Notes under the pieces: model-generated
The model's input: the letters and a program-made list of their open reading frames with translations, nothing else
Databases searched by the model: none
What the model was told of the DNA's origin: nothing
From: Sphingobacterium sp. ML3W
GTDB lineage: Bacteria > Bacteroidota > Bacteroidia > Sphingobacteriales > Sphingobacteriaceae
Direction: 5' to 3'
DNA: 64,000 nucleotides
Assembly (NCBI RefSeq): GCF_029542085.1
Contig: NZ_CP107036.1
Coordinates: 3,410,001 to 3,474,000, forward strand
Shown here: positions 61,767 to 64,000 of the stretch, piece after piece
Layout: every line of letters starts with the position of its first letter
Numbering within the stretch: the stretch's first letter is position 1
Program-made: the position numbers and the translations under genes

Positions 61767-62279
61767 TCAAAGCTTTATCTCAAACAAACTTACAATAGCA
61801 TTGTCATAATGTGCTGGTAAGCCTGCTGTATTACGAAGCTTCTTTAAACCCAAAAAATCAAAACCACATTTGGTGTAGTAGTCAATCAGTCCTTTATTCT
61901 CACCTACTGTATCCAATCGAACAAACTTCTTATTATTTGCAATAGCATATCCAATCGACCAATTCACAATATTGTTAACAAGATTCTTACCTCTAAAATT
62001 GGGATTCGTTGCGATGCGATGGATGTAAACTGCTGGGTCGTCATTTCTCTCTTCCCAAATATCAGGGTCGTCGAATGTTGTCGCCCAGACACAGGCGATA
62101 TCCTGATCAGTAATCATTTTCCATTGTCTACGCTCTTCCAGCTCCTGTTCGATAAGTTTCCGATCAAACTCAGGCCAATAAACCATGGATTTTGCCTTTT
62201 GAAAATCAGTTGCAATCCTATAAAACTTAAAGATCGAATCAATATCGTAAAGTGTGCTATTCTGTATCTGTAATTCCAT
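61767..62279 (-). CDS. GNAT-family N-acetyltransferase
   Basis: A 170-residue acetyltransferase. Motif A is IHRIATNPNFRGKNLVNNIV with the acetyl-CoA loop RGKN, and a C-terminal YYTKCGFDFLG is typical. The substrate is unknown. It is monocistronic. Confidence 0.87.
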   Translation of the reverse strand: MELQIQNSTLYDIDSIFKFYRIATDFQKAKSMVYWPEFDRKLIEQELEERRQWKMITDQDIACVWATTFDDPDIWEERNDDPAVYIHRIATNPNFRGKNLVNNIVNWSIGYAIANNKKFVRLDTVGENKGLIDYYTKCGFDFLGLKKLRNTAGLPAHYDNAIVSLFEIKL

Positions 62280-62415
62280 GATGATGACTAAGCTATTTAT
62301 AATAAAACTATGCCTAAAGCATATACAAAGTTACAGTTCGGCGAATAGTAGTAATGGGTACAGATCAGATACATCTTGCGGTATCAGTCCTGGCTTCTGA
62401 ACGAATATCATCCGC

Positions 62416-63384
62416 TTAAAATCGTCGCAATAGGGGTTGCGTACTACAGCGGAATGAACCACCAAAACTTCTGCTGATCTGGAAGTCAATATATTCGACA
62501 TATATCCCATAAAGTGAAAGCTTATCGCCAATAGGTTTAAATACAGGGTCAGTGACGTATACATTGGGGTTGATCGGTAGACCGTTGGTTGCCAACTGCC
62601 CGGCCTCGGTTAGGGTAACATTAATCTTATCCCATTGTTTTAAATGTTCCGGTATGCCCTCGAGAAAAGCATCTTCACAAACAACCATTAGCCCTTCACG
62701 AATAAGTCCGAGTGCACAGTCCAAATGCAAAATATCCGGATGCAATCTTATTTCCTCGACCTGATAACCATAGGGTTTGAGTAATTTTGACAACCAACGA
62801 ATTCCTAAGCTATTGGATGCAAGTCCAGAGTTACCGACAAATACCTGCTTGCCAAGTACCAACACATCCCCACCCTCGATAAAAGGCCCATGCCAACGCG
62901 AAAGATCACTATGATCATGGATCGCGGGTTTGGGTGCAGCAACATAGAGGCAGTCATCTGGATAGACCTGTTGTTCAAAAATATCCCGGATCGGCAAGAT
63001 TTCATTTCTTCGTTGGAGAAAACGCAAGGAACCTTCGATGACAGCATTACCCACAGTAAAAAAAGGATCGCGTACAAAGAAGTTGGCATAGCCGTCTTTA
63101 GCTTCGGCTTCTTTCTCCAATTTTGTCAACTGACGGGGACGCAACACTTCTACCCCATATTTTTCCAGTACAGCAGCAAAATTTGCACGTTCAAGATCCC
63201 ATGCTTTTTGTTGCTCAGGATGCACTTCTGCGAAATCTTTTCCCGCATTTGCAACATCACTTTCAGTGTCGGTATAGGGGAGAAAACGAAGATCTTCCGC
63301 TCGAATTGCTTTCGGAAACCCAAACTCTGAAACCGCCAAGATCACTTTCTGCAAAGGAGCGAACTCATTTTCTACATATACCAT
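62416..63384 (-). CDS. Amidinotransferase/DDAH-family hydrolase
   Basis: A 322-residue beta-propeller enzyme of the guanidine-modifying family. Visible active-site pieces are FIEGGDVLVLG (acidic residues), the His in ILHLDCALGLI, and the C-terminal Cys in SFGGSFRCSTQPL. It hydrolyses arginine-like substrates to citrulline, or related reactions. A dimethylarginine substrate is not proven. The C terminus is complete. Confidence 0.85.
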   Translation of the reverse strand: MVYVENEFAPLQKVILAVSEFGFPKAIRAEDLRFLPYTDTESDVANAGKDFAEVHPEQQKAWDLERANFAAVLEKYGVEVLRPRQLTKLEKEAEAKDGYANFFVRDPFFTVGNAVIEGSLRFLQRRNEILPIRDIFEQQVYPDDCLYVAAPKPAIHDHSDLSRWHGPFIEGGDVLVLGKQVFVGNSGLASNSLGIRWLSKLLKPYGYQVEEIRLHPDILHLDCALGLIREGLMVVCEDAFLEGIPEHLKQWDKINVTLTEAGQLATNGLPINPNVYVTDPVFKPIGDKLSLYGIYVEYIDFQISRSFGGSFRCSTQPLLRRF

Positions 63385-63453
63385 AACAATAAAGCTTTTT
63401 ATAATACTACTGATTTTGCCTTAACTTAACAAAAAAATAAGATTTAAAAATCA

Positions 63454-63840
63454 CTATTGAATCCCCAATATCCACCTTACGTCGAAAATATCTGTTACTT
63501 CTACCAGCTGGTCTGTCTCATTATTTCCCAATACAGCTTGTCGTCCAGCCGCAAGCTTGGTGACAAGACGACCACGATCAATCACATTTGTACAAGGCAA
63601 AAACACTGAAAGATAATTGCCAATTTTTCGTCCATCATCATGTACCAGATCCGAGCCGTAGATGACCACACTTGGGGAAGTAAGAGAGGCACTTACAATG
63701 GGTAACTCTGAATACCCATTTATCTTTTTATCCAGCCTGTCAAAATGTAGGCTTCCGCCAAAACAGGACTGATAAAAACGAAGTGCCTTTCTACAATTCC
63801 CTGAAAACGTGATAAAAACCCCGCTTCTTAACCCTTCCAT
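63454..63840 (-). CDS. VOC (glyoxalase/PhnB-like) family protein
   Basis: A 128-residue single-domain protein (VFITFSGNCRKALRFYQSCF, then GNYLSVFLPC) that matches the PhnB-like fold. Metal ligands typical of glyoxalase I are not clear. It is 12 nt downstream of an AHSA1-like gene, a common pairing in Bacteroidetes. Function unknown. Confidence 0.78.
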   Translation of the reverse strand: MEGLRSGVFITFSGNCRKALRFYQSCFGGSLHFDRLDKKINGYSELPIVSASLTSPSVVIYGSDLVHDDGRKIGNYLSVFLPCTNVIDRGRLVTKLAAGRQAVLGNNETDQLVEVTDIFDVRWILGIQ

Positions 63841-63852
63841 ATCCTAAATTAA

Positions 63853-64000
63853 TTATGCGTCTGGTATGACGGGTTCTACAAGTTTTTTCATTTTTTCCAA
63901 AGATTCCTGCCAGCCCAGGTAACACATTTCAGCAGGAATAACTTCAGGAATTCCTGTTTGCTCTATTTTAAGTTCAGTACCACAGCTGACAGCACGCAGT
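63853..64000 (-). CDS. AHSA1/SRPBCC-like protein, C-terminal fragment
   Basis: The last 49 residues of a gene cut by the right window edge. The translation has LKIEQTGIPEVIPAE and LGWQESLEKMKKLVE, matching the C-terminal helix of Hsp90-ATPase-activator-like (START-fold) proteins. The family is fairly clear; the ligand is not. Confidence 0.72.
   Translation of the reverse strand, partial: LRAVSCGTELKIEQTGIPEVIPAEMCYLGWQESLEKMKKLVEPVIPDA

Overview
The window looks like chromosome from a Bacteroidetes bacterium close to Sphingobacterium. The signs are host promoters of the TAnnTTTG type, a TonB-type outer membrane protein with a carboxypeptidase-regulatory-like domain, a periplasmic GH29 fucosidase with a non-phosphorylating L-fucose pathway, and very AT-rich gaps. 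The species is inferred from gene content, not measured.

Left host arm (1-16486). A minus-strand operon (7501 to the left edge) encodes L-fucose uptake and oxidation: FucP symporter, sugar mutarotase, a UxaA-type dehydratase, secreted alpha-L-fucosidase, two SDR dehydrogenases, a fumarylacetoacetase-like hydrolase and an amidohydrolase-type lactonase. A divergent AraC regulator faces it. Then come a quinone oxidoreductase, an outer membrane beta-barrel protein, ferritin, a small conserved protein, hibernation factor HPF, XerC, ribosomal protein bS21, a HAD hydrolase and a CAT-anticodon tRNA.

Prophage (about 16474-55735, 39 kb). A siphovirus-like temperate phage sits in the 3' end of the tRNA, flanked by a 14-bp direct repeat. 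Left end: integrase. From 54.5 kb leftward runs the early region (HTH regulators, OB-fold SSB-like protein, primase-helicase, exonuclease, DnaA-domain-IV-like protein). From 43.7 kb leftward runs the late region (protease-scaffold, capsid, tail protein, terminase, portal, lysis cassette, tape measure, tail tip and fibres, amidase). A rightward lysogeny operon (repressor, lipoprotein, small protein) lies next to attR.

The most striking signal is a phage-specific promoter family. Seven 36-bp elements, TGTCCTTTC-N20-ATTTTTG (minus strand), head the late units. All seven have exactly 20 bp between boxes, and five lie exactly 4 nt before the ATG. This suggests leaderless late mRNAs. A second system shares the TGTCC core: eighteen TGTCCA hexamers (two of them CGTCCA) arranged as inverted triplet pairs at three control loci (18.3, 43.8 and 44.9 kb). 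The 44.9 kb locus has an AT-rich centre and could be a replication origin. Other oddities are a long-stem hairpin of about 90 nt with a possible pseudoknot, a cargo gene broken by one in-frame stop, a capsid protein with a hydrophobic N-terminal hairpin, and two tiny membrane peptides coupled into the early operon.

Right host arm (55736-64000): the tRNA's original terminator, two small exported proteins, an ABC ATPase with a permease-M1 peptidase fusion, a GNAT acetyltransferase, a DDAH-like amidinohydrolase, a VOC protein and an AHSA1-like fragment at the edge.
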